Assembly (NCBI GenBank): GCA_030533445.1
Contig: CM060080.1
Span: forward strand, 9,305,217 to 9,369,216
Length of the DNA stretch: 64,000 nt
DNA from: Cyprinodon diabolis
Taxonomy: Eukaryota; Chordata; Actinopteri; Cyprinodontiformes; Cyprinodontidae
Reading direction: 5' to 3'
Shown here: in pieces, positions 34,215-46,480 of the stretch
Numbering within the stretch: the stretch's first letter is position 1
Layout: every line of letters begins with the position of its first letter
The notes under the pieces: generated by a model
Seen by the model: the letters and a program-made list of their open reading frames with translations, nothing else
Told to the model about the DNA's origin: nothing
Database searches by the model: none
Translations under genes and position numbers: made by a program

Positions 34215-36390
34215 GAGCATGGTTGAAAACCAGCTGATTTCATCGACTAATTGACTCTTCAGCAATCCCTCACAATAAGCATGCTAGTAGTGACAGTGGA
34301 GAGGAAAAACTCCCTTTGAGCAGCAAGAAGCCTCTAGCAAAATCAGAACCAGGCTCAGTGTGAGCGGCCATCTGCTGAGGCCGACTGGGGTTCAAGGAGA
34401 CAGAAGCAAACATAGATAAAGAAGCATAGATACAAAAGGCAACTGTCAACCAGCTCCACAGGCGGCCCCGTCCAGGGAACACACAGCTATGCAGACGAGC
34501 TCCGAGCCAGCTCCCATGTCAGAGGATGAAGAGAGCACATCCAGCCAGTCACAGTCAGAGAAATAGGACTACACTGAAAAACAGGCCAAGCTCCAACATC
34601 TAGAAACAAAGGTGTTGATGGCAGCAGCACAGCTGATATTTCTCTCCAGGATGGAGTCACAGCCAAACAGGAACAGACCAGATGAAGTTACTATGAGAAA
34701 AAGAAGAGAGGTTGAACTACCAGGTTCTGCAAAGCGGAAGAATGGAGATAGAATGAAGCAGAATGATGAAAAAGGGGTCCCTATGTCCTCCAGCAGTCTA
34801 ATAGCAGCATAACTATAGAGATAGCTCAGGATCACCTGAGCCACTCTAACTATAAGCTTCATAAAAAAGGAAAGTTGTAAGCCTACCCTTAAAAGTAGAA
34901 AGAGAGTAGTAAATGCATGGACTAATTTCTCAGCACCCCCCTTGGACAGGATATTTCTCAGTTTTGTAATATTGCAATTGGAACTGATGCAGCCTGGGTG
35001 TTTTGTTTTCATGTATACATTTAGAAACTAGAAGTTGTTAGCTTTCAAATAATGTATGACATATGTAATTTGGGCTTACCGTTCCTAAGTTATTTGTTTT
35101 CCCATCTGGGTATGCAAAATAGGTGAAACGTTCCCAAAATGACGTGGATGGTAGGAGGCTAATCCCATTCAAATGAAGTGACTGACTAATAAGCTTCTTT
35201 ATCCAAGACTCTGGTCCAAAGACTATAACTTCTGTTTTGTCTGCATTCAGAAGCAGAAAGTTAAGAGTCATCCAGGTTTTTATGTCTTCAAGAAATGCCT
35301 GTAATCTATGTAATGGGTTAGCTTCATCTGGATTTATAGACAGATATAGCTGGGTATCATCAGCATAACAGTAGAAATTAATCCCATGCTGTCTAATAAC
35401 TCTACCGATTGGAAGCATATATATAGTAAAGAGAATTGGTCCTAGCACTGATCCCTGTGGTACTCCACAGGTAACCCTGGAGCATGAGGAAGATGTATCA
35501 TTAATGTGAGCAAACTGAAATCAATCAGATAGATAAGATTTAAACCAGTCTAGTGCTGTACCTTTAATTCCAACAAAATATTCAAGTCATTCTAAAAGAA
35601 TATTATGGTCAACTGTATCAAATGCAGCATTGAGATCCAACAGGACAAGTACAGAAACAAGTCCATTATCTGAGGCCATGAGAATTTCATTAGTGACTTT
35701 CACCAGAGCTGTTTCAGTGCTATGATGAGCTCTAAAGCCAGACTGAAACTCTTCAAAAAGTTAATGTGGTGTAAGTGATCGCACACTTGTTTGGCAACTA
35801 CTTTCTCAAGAATTTCAGATAAGAAAGGAAGATTGGACATAGATCTATAATTGACTAAGTCATCCGGATTAAGAGACAGTTTCTTAAGTAAAGGTTTAAT
35901 TCCAGCAACCTTAAAAGCCTTTGGTGCATATCCCTGTAACAAAGATAGATTAATCACATCTAAAATGGAGGAGGAGATCAAATAACCGGGTTTGAACTGG
36001 ATCTAACATCCAAGTAGAAGGCTTAGATGAAGACAATAGTTTTGCTAACTCTGAAAGTTCAACTTGATCAAAGCAGTCTAAACCTGGTTTAGATTCTATT
36101 GCTACCTTAAATGCTGCCCCACCCTCCAGAGACAAACCAATCACGGATAGAGGAGTGCTAATGATCTTAATCAAATCAATCTTATTTATAAAGAATCCCA
36201 TAAAATCATTCTCGCTAAGAGTAGGTGGGATGGACGGTTCAACAGAGCTATGGCTCAGGGTGAGTTTGGCAACATGATTAAAAAGATATTTAGGATTATT
36301 CTTATTCTCCTCTATTAATGAGGAGAAATATGCTGCTCTTGCTTTACAAAGGGTCTTCTTATACAGCAGTGAACTATTTTTCCAGACTAG
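34215..36390 (-). mobile_element. L2-type LINE, minus strand, rearranged
   Basis: Read from right to left. The pre-RT linker comes first (KARAAYFSSLIEENKNNPKYLFNHV), then LSSSKPSTWMLDPVQT and LLQGYAPKAFKVAGIKPLLKK. The RT palm pieces follow, with FCYADDTQLYLS near 35365 and LLNADKTEVIVFGPES near 35230. At HLNGIS the frame is replaced by a foreign segment (34975-35165) and resumes as ITKLRNILSKGGAEKLVHAF. Most of the C terminus is deleted, and the 3' UTR follows (34215-34860). Several stops and deletions make it inactive. Confidence 0.75.
34975..35165 (-). repeat. Dispersed repeat inside L2, copy 1
   Basis: About 190 bp that interrupts the L2 reading frame. On the minus strand it includes TCATTTTGGGAACG, CACCTATTTTGCATACCCA, CAAATAACTTAGGAAC, GTAAGCCCAAATTACAT and GAAAGCTAAC. 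The same order is found on the plus strand at 57210-57395. Confidence 0.65.
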
Positions 36391-36655
36391 AGGGCAACGG
36401 TTGTTAGGGTATAGAGCTTTGAATCCTGAGGTTCTGAGTTCAAGCCCCAATCCCACAGACTGCCACTGTGGGTCTCTGAGCAACCGGTGGGGTGGGTTTT
36501 GTCATTATATGGTGCTCTGTTCCCCCCAGGTGAGGGCACAAGTCATCTTAAATTGCTCTGGGAGGCTGATTTGGGAACATCAATCCCAGATTGCAGGTGG
36601 GGGTGATGTATGGCTTAGTGCTCCCGGCTGCTTGTCCACCAACAAAATTAAGTAA
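36391..36655 (+). mobile_element. tRNA-derived SINE-like element
   Basis: A tRNA-like head with TAGGGTATAGAGC and a B-box-like GAGTTCAAGCCCC is followed by a body with GGTGGGGTGGGTTTTGTC and GGTGAGGGCACAAG, ending AACAAAATTAAGTAACAACAA. It adjoins the truncated 5' edge of the L2 at 34.2-36.4 kb. Confidence 0.5.
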
Positions 36656-36659
36656 CAAC

Positions 36660-37970
36660 AATTTAATATCACCCATATGCTCCAGAAATACGTTAATGAA
36701 TGTGTTAGAAATGTTTTATCTATACTCTGTTTGTGTTTCATGGGTTGTGTACTAATGAACTATTATGATGTATAATGTGTGATCCATCGTTTATTAACTC
36801 TTGCTAAAGATCATTCCAGATAAAGGTCATGCAACGGACGGGTTGTGAAAGAGGCCTGAACATCCTATATCACATGTTGGGTTGTAAAAGAGGCCTGAAC
36901 ATCCTCTATCACATGTTTCTTCTAAACATGTGTTCCTGGAACAATTCAATTTTAAGACAACCACAGGCTTTGTTTTAACATATGTGCTGAGGTTTAAAGT
37001 AAGATCATTTTGTTTCCCTTTCCCTTAGTTAAACCTCAGCTTTTGTAATTAGGGACATCCCCTGACTTCAATAAATAAAGAGGAGAAAGCTGAAGACCGG
37101 CAGAGTGGGTTGGAGATTTGTAAACTCTGTAGTCTCTTCCTACTCTCCTCACAAGTAAAACTAAATTAATCGTCTCTGTGCCTTCTTTCTTTCCCTGTAT
37201 GTATGTACGATGTTTTAGGTGCTTAGACCTGACAGAATGCAAGATCTCTGAGGGAACATACTGCCATTGCATCTTTGACTGCCCCTCATTAAAAATTTCT
37301 GGATTAAGGTCTGTAAAGAAATATCTATCATATTTGGTAAGGATCTGGACCTAACCCCACCGACCTGTATCCTTGGCTTAAATCCTGCACTGAACTTAAA
37401 TTCTTGTATGCGGAGACTGCTAGATCTTAAATTTGGTGCCAGGCAGTGTGTTCTTCTTCATTGGATCTCTGCTAAACCTCCTACACTTTCACAGTGGTTG
37501 CAGAGTGTGAAGGAACTAATTCCCTTGGAGGCAATGTCTCACTGGCTTGAGGACAAACCTCTGTTATTTTACAAATCATGGGATCCATTCTTAGATTGCA
37601 TTGGCATAGAGCGTGCACAGACTATACAGAAGGGACTCTATGGACTTATCTGGTCTAAGATTCGTGGAACCATAGTTGAGTGTGTGTTCAACTTATTATT
37701 ATAATGACACTGTAATGCCTGGATATCTGCTTATGTATCCTTTTAATCTCAGCTTTAATGTTGTTACATGTTTTCTTTTTTTTCCTTCTGTACTATCTGT
37801 ACTCTATATTATTCTTTTTTGAACATATTGTTACAGGTTCTCCTGATTTAGTTTTATTTATTGACTTACTTATTTTTATGTATTTAATTTTTCCTGTCCT
37901 CCACTGTGTGGGGTGTTTGTTGCCTGTATAAGTTGAAAAACATAATAAAGATATGTTTAAAAAAAGCCTG
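36660..37970 (+). mobile_element. L1-like LINE 3' end, split by a solo LTR
   Basis: The frame reads MLQKYVNE before 36703 and continues CKISEGTYCHCIFDCPSLK from 37235, once the LTR and one target copy are removed. Later comes a 98-codon frame with CVLLHWISAKPPTLSQW, ELIPLEAMSHWL and FYKSWDPFLD, typical of the C terminus of L1/Swimmer-like ORF2. The 3' UTR ends AACATAATAAAGATATG followed by A-rich sequence. It is 5'-truncated. Confidence 0.7.
36703..37234 (+). mobile_element. Solo LTR with perfect 5-bp target duplication
   Basis: It runs from TGTTAGAAATG to ...TTAGACCTGACA and is flanked by GAATG on both sides (36698-36702 and 37235-37239). Near the 3' part AATAAATAAAG precedes the R/U5-like segment. 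A 39-bp unit (GGGTTGTAAAAGAGGCC... ) is duplicated in tandem at 36840-36917 in the U3-like part. It looks like the remnant of an endogenous retrovirus or LTR retrotransposon. No internal genes remain. Confidence 0.85.
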
Positions 37971-38849
37971 TGAAGGGGAACTGGAAGACCAGAGGGGTCT
38001 TGGAGGTTGATATACTGATAACAAATCTGTTATGTATTGAGGTGCTGATCGTTTGGGGACATATAGGTGCTTGTAGAGACCAATGACTCGCCCCCTTGAG
38101 GAAAGGTTATTGTTTTGTGGTGGGTGTTAGCTTTAAGACGAAGGTGTTAATTGGACTTAGGTTAGGCTTAGGGTTCGTCATTTGTTGGTAATGGTTAGGC
38201 CATACAAATGAGTGGGAAATAAATGTAAGTTAATGGAAAGTCCCCACAAGGATAGTTTGACACAGCATGTGTGTGTCATCCTCCAAACCCCACCCAGCCT
38301 TTCTGAGACCCATTCTCACGCCTGTCAGGACTTCCTGGTTGTGCTGATCTGGCCCCTCCCCCTCCATATCCCAGCATCCGTTTCCTCCCTTTGATAATGC
38401 TGAGCCCTCTAATTGTGCAGCATCATTACAAGCTGCCTCTACACGCTGGGCTCTGTGAGGCTGTTTGAGTTATGAGAGAGGGGACACATGTATTAGTAAG
38501 GGGAGGTTTAAACATCTGAGGCTAACCAAGCTGCTGCTCTGTAGGCGGCCGCAGACAGTGTAATTAAATGCAAAAAGTTTCTAGCGCTGCTCTACTTTAA
38601 CAACACAATGGACTTCCCCATTGCAGGCTGAAAATATCTGACATTGTCTATATTAGACTTAAACTAGTTTAAATAGCAGAACTACAACATGATTCTGAGA
38701 TCTGTATTAATTTGTAAATTTCTGACCCTATTAACTGGGATTCTTGCTCAAACATGGAGTCTTTCAAAATCAATTGATATCATGTTGAAAAATGTTTGAT
38801 GTGGACTGAGACCCAATGATGCAACACCAGAATAATAGATTTAACCATG
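37971..38849. other. Dispersed non-coding repeat, no gene
   Basis: 38040-38260 holds GGTTAGGCTTAGGG, TAATGGTTAGG, AATGGAAAGTCCCCACAAGGATAG and a short GTGTGTG run. This is a familiar fish repeat also glimpsed at 6.76 and 32.9 kb. The rest is unassigned. Confidence 0.45.
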
Positions 38850-39048
38850 AAAGAAGCTGATTAGTCAGTCACTTCATTTGGAAGGGATTAAACTGATCTC
38901 AGATAATAAAGGTCTTGGTGTTGTTTTTTATTGGGACCTCCTATTTAAATCCCATATCAAAAACGTTTCTAAAATTTCCTTCTTTCATCTGCAGAATATT
39001 GCAAAAATCAGAAATCTCCTGTCCAGGGGTGATGCTGAGAAACTAGTT
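38850..39048 (+). mobile_element. L2-type LINE, short internal fragment
   Basis: 69-codon frame with LISDNKGLGVVF, LLFKSHIKNVSKISFFHLQNIAKIRNLLSR and GDAEKLV, then it ends abruptly. It is truncated at both sides and lacks the usual 3' tail. Confidence 0.75.
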
Positions 39049-39309
39049 GTCGTGGGGAAAAAGTATTCAACTATTCCTCCTAGTTAAATAAATGGAGATT
39101 GATGGATTTCACTCAGTCGGCACATTTATTAATATCTTTGCAAAGAGAGAACAGTTCATCATGACCCCCCCCCCCCCCAGGTTAAACAGGTAAAACCTTC
39201 TTTGTAAAACCTGAGAGTAAAACATCCAGACAGCAGGAAGAGGCGCTGAGCTGTCCAATTAAGTTTTGCAGTGTAATGTGCAGAATTGAGACATCTTAAA
39301 AGAGTTTAT

Positions 39310-40900
39310 TCTAAGTAGTGACAGAATTGGTACTGGAGTTGGTGTTGATATGCAGACTGCTTTTCTAATAACCGTTATCTTCTTTCCAAAGTCATTGCAG
39401 GCCTTTTTAGTATGGAGTTCATTGGCTCCTATCAGTGAAGGAGGGTGTGTTAACCTGTCGACTGCGACTAATAAGGCACCAGCATTGTTGATGTTTCTGT
39501 TGATAATCTCAGAGAAGAAATATTCTCTTGCTTCTTTTAGTCATAAATTATATGTGTGTCACTCTCTTTCTGTTGTTTTTTACTTTGCTCCATGTTTTCT
39601 ACTTTGATTGTTTTAATTCCTATTTTGTTGTGTTTTCTGGTTGTATTTCAATTCTAAGGTTTTTATTTGTTTCCATTTGTTGCCCTCTTGTGTTGGTCTC
39701 CTTTTCCCTAGCTCCTTCCTTTACAGCTTTCTTCACACCTGCTCCCAGTCCGCTCATTAGTCCTCTCTTTGTTCAATCTACCATAAATACTCTCCTTGTG
39801 CAGTTCCTCAGTGCTGGTTCCTCCGTCTTCCATCGTCTTACTTCGTCTTTCCTGGTCTTACCCTGGCTCCTCATGATTGGTTTCCCCTGATGTCTCCGTG
39901 GTTCTGGTTTGTTTAACATTTTTAAGTTCGTTTTTTTGGATTCCTGCCTCTGTTACCTGTGTTAATTAATTAAAGAAACTGCAAGAACTCACCCCTGCCT
40001 CTCAGCCGCTGCATTGGGGTCCAAAACCTCTACCAAACACTGACGATCTGTGAAGTTTCTCTTTATAGATTTAATATTGAACCGGAAGGCCTTTCTTTCA
40101 CCACCTTCGTTCAGCTTTCCTTCACTCCCTCTTTTCTCATTTCTCACTGCTGGATCATTTAATGGATCTATGGAATCAATGATTTCTGCAGCCTTAGAAT
40201 GGAAACTATCAGCCTGTTCATCTACTGAGCTACAGGGGAAAGTGGAAACCGAAGGATAAGCCTGGGGAAAGTTATTCATTATACTGTCCATGATAACACG
40301 CTTGTTTATAACATTTCTTTTGGCAATTAGATCAGTTGGAAAAATGGTTTCAAAGTAAACAGAAATACTTAGACCTTTGCTGATGAGCAGATCCAGAATA
40401 TGTCCTCCATGGTGTGTCGGCTTTTTAACATAGACTCCTTTGCTTCAGGGTTGTCGACTTCTACATTAAAGTCTCCACAATGATTATTTATTCCGTTTCA
40501 ATACATATCATAGATAAACGTTCATTGGAATCATTAAAGAAGTTTGTTTTGGACTTTAGAGGCCTGTAAACATTAATAGTCATGGTTCCACATGGCTTTG
40601 TTCTTGGATAGCCAGATATTCAAAAGTTTCAAAGTCAATCAGAATCACTTTTCTACACTTTAGTGAATCATTAATCAGAGTAATGAGTCCTCCCACTTTT
40701 TAAACAGTCTGTTCTGATGGAGAAAATTCTAATTTGGAGGAGTGGTCTATAATTAAATCCCAGTATTTTTATCAAGCCATGTCTCTTTAAGAAACATAAA
40801 GACAGAGATCTTATATTAGTTAAAGTAAGGTTGGTTTATAATATTTATCTTTGTAGCTGATTGAGCTCCACTTGCATAGTTTTAGCTCTGTTAAAACATT
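39310..40900 (-). mobile_element. L2-type LINE, endonuclease to linker region
   Basis: Minus-strand frames give endonuclease-like pieces (VDNPEAKESM near 40440, HTMEDIFWICSS near 40400 for the usual HTHGHILDL). The linker EQADSFHSKAAEIIDSIDPL lies near 40190. After the inserted LTR it continues LKEAREYFFSEIINRNINNAGALLVAVDRLTHPP near 39430-39540. It is heavily decayed and represents a part of the LINE absent from the other copies here. Confidence 0.6.
39557..40044 (+). mobile_element. Probable solo LTR inserted in L2
   Basis: It begins TGTCACTCTC, is rich in TTTGTT and CCTCTTGTG-type LTR sequence, and has an ATAAATAC TATA-like box near 39784. The last part reads CTGCATTGGGGTCCAAAACC...CACTGAC, as at the 3' end of fish gypsy LTRs. 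It separates two parts of one L2 linker. The ends are eroded and the target duplication is not clear. Confidence 0.5.
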
Positions 40901-41764
40901 GTTTTAGCTCTGTTGCTTCTGACACTTAAAACTGAGACTTTACATCCATCATCCTTTTGAGGCCCCAGTTCTTCGTGAGGCGAATCATTTCTGATAAAGT
41001 TACCATGGCAACCCAAAGTATATCCCAATCAAGGCATTTGGAGGTCCTGATTGCCAACATGTGCTTTGCATGTGGAGGAGCCAGAGCTGATGATGAGAGA
41101 GAAGATTGATGGTTTTCAGGTAGTGTTTGGCTGAGAAGAGGAGGTGAGGAGGAGGTTTGGGTGGGAGTGGGGTGAGTTTTTGAGTTTTCATGTAGAGGGG
41201 ACGGATTCAGCTGTAGTGTTGGGGTGGAGACAGGAGATGGTGCTGTGGAGGGCTTGTTGGGGTCGATAACCCGCTGGTTGCTTTGTTGGGTCTGAGGGTT
41301 GGTCCTGACCTATATTACCCTTCACCTCATTCGCTTTTTCAGCTGTCTTTATTATTTATTCATTCCAAGTACTCAATGTCCTCAGCAGCGTGGTATTTAT
41401 GATCAGGGTGACTCTTTATCTGGTTCACATTCACATCACAGACTTTGTTCAGGCAGTAAAAAATGTTTGAAGTCGGAAGTTTTGCAGGTGATCTATTCAG
41501 AAAGAAGTGTCTGTTTACCAAGAAGATATTAAAATTATCAATAAATCTCATTGATCTTGCAGAGCAGCTCATTTGATCCATTTATTCAGGTAGGAATCTC
41601 TGCTGAAGACTTTATCTTATGCATCGGTGAGGGTGGGTGGAGCTGTGAGTGGGTGTTGGCGCGTGTCTGGAGCTGAATGATTGTCTAATGAATAACACGT
41701 GGATCTGCCTCTGGGTTTTGGTTGTTTGCTTGATACAGAGATAATCTAAAGCAGGGTGCCATTA
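40901..41764. other. No gene recognised
   Basis: Non-coding by eye. A GT/GAG-rich stretch lies around 41130-41260. Only short unsupported frames are present. Confidence 0.4.
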
Positions 41765-43135
41765 TATCTGTTTATTGCAACTTTAAAGCTATTAAGTCTA
41801 CAGGTCTATCTATTGTAAAATGCTTCATAGAGAAAGGCTTCAATAAATGTCTGGAGGGTGGAGCAGCATCTGAGGTAGCCAGAGAATCTGAACCGGGTTT
41901 AGACTGCACTGATCCAGTTGAACTTTCAGAGTTAGCAAAACTATTGTCTTCATCTAAGCCTTCAACTTGGATGTTAGATCCAGTTCAAACCCGGTTATTT
42001 AAGGAGGTATTCCCTTTGATCCCCTCCTCCATTTTAGATGTGATTAATCTATCTCTGTTACAGGTATATGTACCAAAGGCTTTTGAGGTTGCTGGAATTA
42101 AACCTTTGCTTAAGAAACCGTCTCTTGACCCAGATGACTTGGTCAATTATAGACCTATATCCAATCTTCCTTTCTGATCTAATATTCTTGAGAAAGTAGT
42201 TGCCAAACAAGTGTACGACCACTTACACCATAATGAACTTTTTGAAGAGTTTCAGTCTGGATTTAGAGCTCATAATGGCACTGAGACAGCTCTGGTGAAA
42301 GTCACTAATGATATTCTCATGGCCTCAGATAATGGACTTGTATCTGTGCTCGTCCTGTTGGATCTCAGTGCTGCATTTGATACAGTTGATCATAATATTC
42401 TTTTAGAAAGACTTGAATATTTTGTTGGAATTAAAGGAACAGAACTAGACTGGTTTGTATCTTATCTATCTGATCGAATTCAGTTTGTTTATGTTAATGA
42501 TAGATCTTCAACACGCTCAAAGGTTACCTGTGGAGTACCACAGGGATCAGTGCTAGGACCAATTCTCTTTACTATCATCATAGTAACTTCATCTGGTCTG
42601 TTCCTGTTTGGCTGTGACTTCATCCTGGAGAGAAATATCAGCTGTGCTGCTGCCATCAACATCTTTGTTTCTAGATGTTGGAGCATAGCCTGTTTTTCAG
42701 TGTAGTCCTGTTTCTCTGACTGTGACTAACTGGATGTGCTCTCTTCATCCTCTGACATGGGAGCTGGCTCGAAGCTCGTCTGCCTGCCTGTGTGTTTCCT
42801 GGACAGGGCCAACCTGTGGAGCTGGTTGGCAGTTGCCTTTTGTATCTATGCTTCTTTTTCTATGTCTGCTTCTGTCTCCTTGAACCCCAGTCAGCCTCAG
42901 CAGATGGCCGCTCACACTCAGCCTGGTTCTGCTGGAGGTTTCTTCCTGTTCAAAGGGAGTTTTTCCTCTCCACTGTCCCTACCAGCATGCTTAGTGTAAG
43001 GGATTGCTGAAGAGTCAATGAGTTGATGCAGTCAATTTCCTTAGATAGAAAAGCTTGAATCAATCTGACTGGATGATCTTGAGATGAGGTGTTGTGAATT
43101 GAAGCTATAGAAATAAACTGAATAGAATTGAAAAA
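41765..43135 (+). mobile_element. L2-type LINE with internal deletion
   Basis: The frame runs from LSSSKPSTWMLDPVQTRLF to LVNYRPISNLPF, with an in-frame TGA at about 42176. It then continues as 164 codons including [38 protein letters not shown] and CGVPQGSVLGPILFT. At about 42570 it jumps directly to 3' UTR sequence (TAACTTCATCTGGTCTG), so the YADD block and everything to the ORF end are deleted. The tail ends near AATAAACTGAATAGAATTG. Confidence 0.8.
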
Positions 43136-44026
43136 ACATCCCTAACTGCAGTATAGCTTTATGTGTCCTCCTTGGATTCAACATGTAGAGCTGATCTCTG
43201 CTCTACTCTCCCTGGCTAATGTCTGGATGATAGTCACTTTACAAAAACTTTCAAATGTGTCTGTTTCAGTGTTAAGCAGATGAATAATGTCTCAATTTAA
43301 TAACTATATCTGTGTTGTAATTGCTGCAGAGTTTCTTAATCATCATCATTAATGTTCTCGGCTTAGAAGGTGCTCCGTTATCAGGTTGTTTGGGAAAGAG
43401 CTGAATGTTGCTCTACCTCTTTCTGTTATCTGGAAAAGGGCCGTTCTCTTCAAGATCCTCCTGCAGGGATGCAAACTTTTTTTTAGCAGATTCCCCATAT
43501 TCTTAGTAATCTCCCTTCATTCTTCCTTGTCCTTTGTTTTGGGGGCAGACAGTTATTTACATATTTGGAGCAGAAGAAAAGTCTGCCTGAACCCTTGGCT
43601 AGATTTTGTCATCCAGATGTGGTGTTCACCTCGTCAGGCATCTTTTCAGATCAAGGTTCGATTGTTTGTTTTTATGCTCCCAGAGTTTCCCAGCTACCGG
43701 TCTGGTTATTGTCATTAGAAACAACTTCTTGTTTCTCAGTTCAGTTTCAGTGTTTTGTCAAAGATGACGATGATGAAATCTTTTCATTGACGCTCCTTTT
43801 TATAATGACGATAATGAAAACTGATGAGCTAAACGTGGATCTTTGATGACTAAAACATGACGAGTCGTAGGTTTGAGTTTTCGTCGACGAGACTAAATAA
43901 AAAAAATAGCATGTCGTCAGTCAGAAGTTTAGTTTAGTCGAAACACGGCAGGCACTTGAACCGAGCCATCAGTTCCGAGGCTGGCCAGGGAACCCCGGCG
44001 GACGGGGGCAGGGAGCTGGCAGGGGT
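43136..44026. other. No gene recognised; decayed repeat at the right
   Basis: 43740-43940 repeats GATGAC/GACGA and GACTAAA words (GATGACTAAAACATGACGAG, GTCGACGAGACTAAAT), a pattern seen in degraded fish DNA transposons. Frames of 93-110 codons at 43386-43846 match nothing I know. Confidence 0.4.
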
Positions 44027-45046
44027 AATGGAGGTTGGGTTCAACGTTTTGAGTGTTATTTTATTTTATTTTTTCCTCTCTCCCACTGCTCCCGTGTCCC
44101 GCCTCTCGGTCTCACATCATCAGATCTGTTGCTTTGAGACATCTGATCTTAGCTCGCATTTCACTGCTTAGAGAGTAGCTACATGGTTGGAGGAGAGACA
44201 CACAGCAGCACTCAGTGAATATTAACCGGCAGCTACTGTCATAGATGCTTAAGTAAAAGTTAGGAGACGTGTTGGTTAAAAAAATTAGAGATCATACCAC
44301 TGAAAAATCTGTTTTTTTTAAACATACAGAGCCTTTTCAGCTAAAAATGGCAACAGATTGTACGTTTAAACAAGTTAGTATTATAATGCAAGAAGTTTGA
44401 GAAAACAGTTTGTTCTGCTTTTACTAGTTAAAAAAAGCTTCTCAGAGGACCATGACTTCCAGTTACAGGTTAAAATTAACATGTTTTTTATTGAGGAGAC
44501 AGAATCAGACATCAGAAGTTCTACATATCTTGAAGTTTAGTTTCTGGCATCATTATATTAGTAAAGAGGTTCATAAATCATTTTAAACAGAGCAGAGAGA
44601 GAATAGGGAGAGCTGCAGATTTAAAGGTGAAACAGATTTACTAGGATATGCAACGTGCAATAAAATATATCTCCAAGTTTACAAGAAAGAAACATGCTAA
44701 GCTTTATTTAAAATGCAACATATCCAGTTTTTTCTGGATGGAATTGAAATTGTTCTTCTAGGGATGCATGATATATAAATTTTGGCATTGAAATCGGTCT
44801 TATTTATTTTTTCATGCATTGCTGTTTTTGAGGCCCTATATTTGTAATGCACCAAAATGCATCTCTCTAACAGCTATAAATATAGATATCAGTGTGTTGT
44901 GGTCTTGTGTTCTCAAAAATAGGATAGGATTCAATAAATAGATGTTTGAGCTCATTCTTGGAAAATTAGCCAAATGAAAGTGTAACAGTAGGTCCATGAG
45001 CCACCATCCGAGTGTCCCCACCTTTTATCGCAAAGTTACTCCTTTG
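44027..45046 (+). mobile_element. Non-autonomous hAT, second copy (inverted relative to 28 kb)
   Basis: It is collinear with the reverse complement of 27922-28880. Shared words include CCCGTGTCCCGCCTCTCGGT, TTTGAGACATCT, CAACAGATTGTA, GGACCATGACTTCCAGTTACAGG, GTAAAGAGGTTCATAAAT and AAAATATATCTCCAAGTTTAC. The right end GCAAAGTTACTCCTTTG matches the terminal repeat. The left terminus is not recognisable. Confidence 0.7.
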
Positions 45047-46480
45047 CAGTGATGGTAGCCTGGACACCGGCGGCCCTGTGCTTCCCCCAGCCTGCTGGCT
45101 CCCTGCTCCGCAGGAAAAAAATAATAATCCTCCTTTTCAGAAACCCAAATCTGGTCACCCTAGCTTATCTGAAGATTTGTTCACAAGCAGAGCAGCTTTA
45201 GGTGATGGTGTAAAAGTCTCGTGTTAGATGCAAAAAGCTAGTTGTATAAATAAGGCATTAGTTTAGTTTGCCTGTTGTTTGGTGCTGCGTTACTTTATAT
45301 GCATGAATGTTTTACAATTATTATCCATCAATAATGAAACTACTTAAGCTTAGTTCAGATAATGGGACAATATAATATTACAATTATTTGATTTGACCTT
45401 TAGAAAAATCAACAGTGCAACATTAAAAAAATACCATTAGGACACCCTCACCCCACATCACAGTAAATTCTACAAACCCAGTTCTATTTCCTGCTAACTT
45501 GTTTATTTCCATTTTCTCCTGGATCCAGTCATTCCATAATAGACTGGTTCATAGGAAGGATTTTTCTACTGGAATCACTGGAAGCTTTAGGAAAAAAAAC
45601 ATTCACCACGCCTGGTTTACATTTATTGTCCACGTGATGGCAGCATAGAGCAAATAAAGCATCTTGAAGCCTCTGCAGGGATGGATGGATGGATGGAAGG
45701 ATGGATATGTAATCAAATAAATCACAGATATACAAAGACGTTTAATACAAGTAATTTAAGAGAATAAATAACAGAAGGAGGGAAAAAAGGATTCAGAGGG
45801 AAAATATTAAACTGAATATACCTGCTTGCAACTTTCAGAAGATGAATTGCTTTCTTTTTCATAACGTTTTATAGTATTTTAATTTTGTTTCACCTTATCA
45901 TCAGAATGCAGTCAAATTTGGTTTAGTCAATTTTTTTACTGACTATGATCTTAAGGTTGCAATCAAGAGGGGAAAATCTCTGTGAGCAAATGAGGTTTTA
46001 AAATAAAACACTCTCCTGGAAGCAGATCACATGACCTGTTTAATGTAAATAAGTTGCTGTAAGATAATTGGAAAATATAATATTAAAATGTAGGTGAGCC
46101 CAAAGGTTCTTTCTGCAGGTAAAATGGTGAATGATGGTTTCTGGTTCTATGTGAGGAATGTCAAATCTTTGGCATCTCAAAGTTTAATTTTGACAAACAA
46201 AAACAACTTTTGGTTTCATATCTTTCCTAATCCCACTCTGCTCGGGAGACTTCAGTGCGCCTTCTAGGGCTGGAAACTGTCATCCTATCTGATTAGCGCC
46301 GCCCTGTAGGTCAGACATGGAACAGCTGCAGACCAGGATGGTTTATTAGAAATTCTTCTAATAAAGTTTTCTATCATACAAAAATCCGGTTTTTAAATGT
46401 CTTAAAATACTTAACGTTTAAATTTACAAAAAAAGTGTGTAAAAAAAAAAAAAAACACTCAATTGTTATTTTTATTTAAA
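45047..46480. other. No gene recognised
   Basis: Contains a short GGAT microsatellite at about 45676-45705 and a poly-A run at 46441-46455. The rest is AT-rich without coding evidence. Confidence 0.45.
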
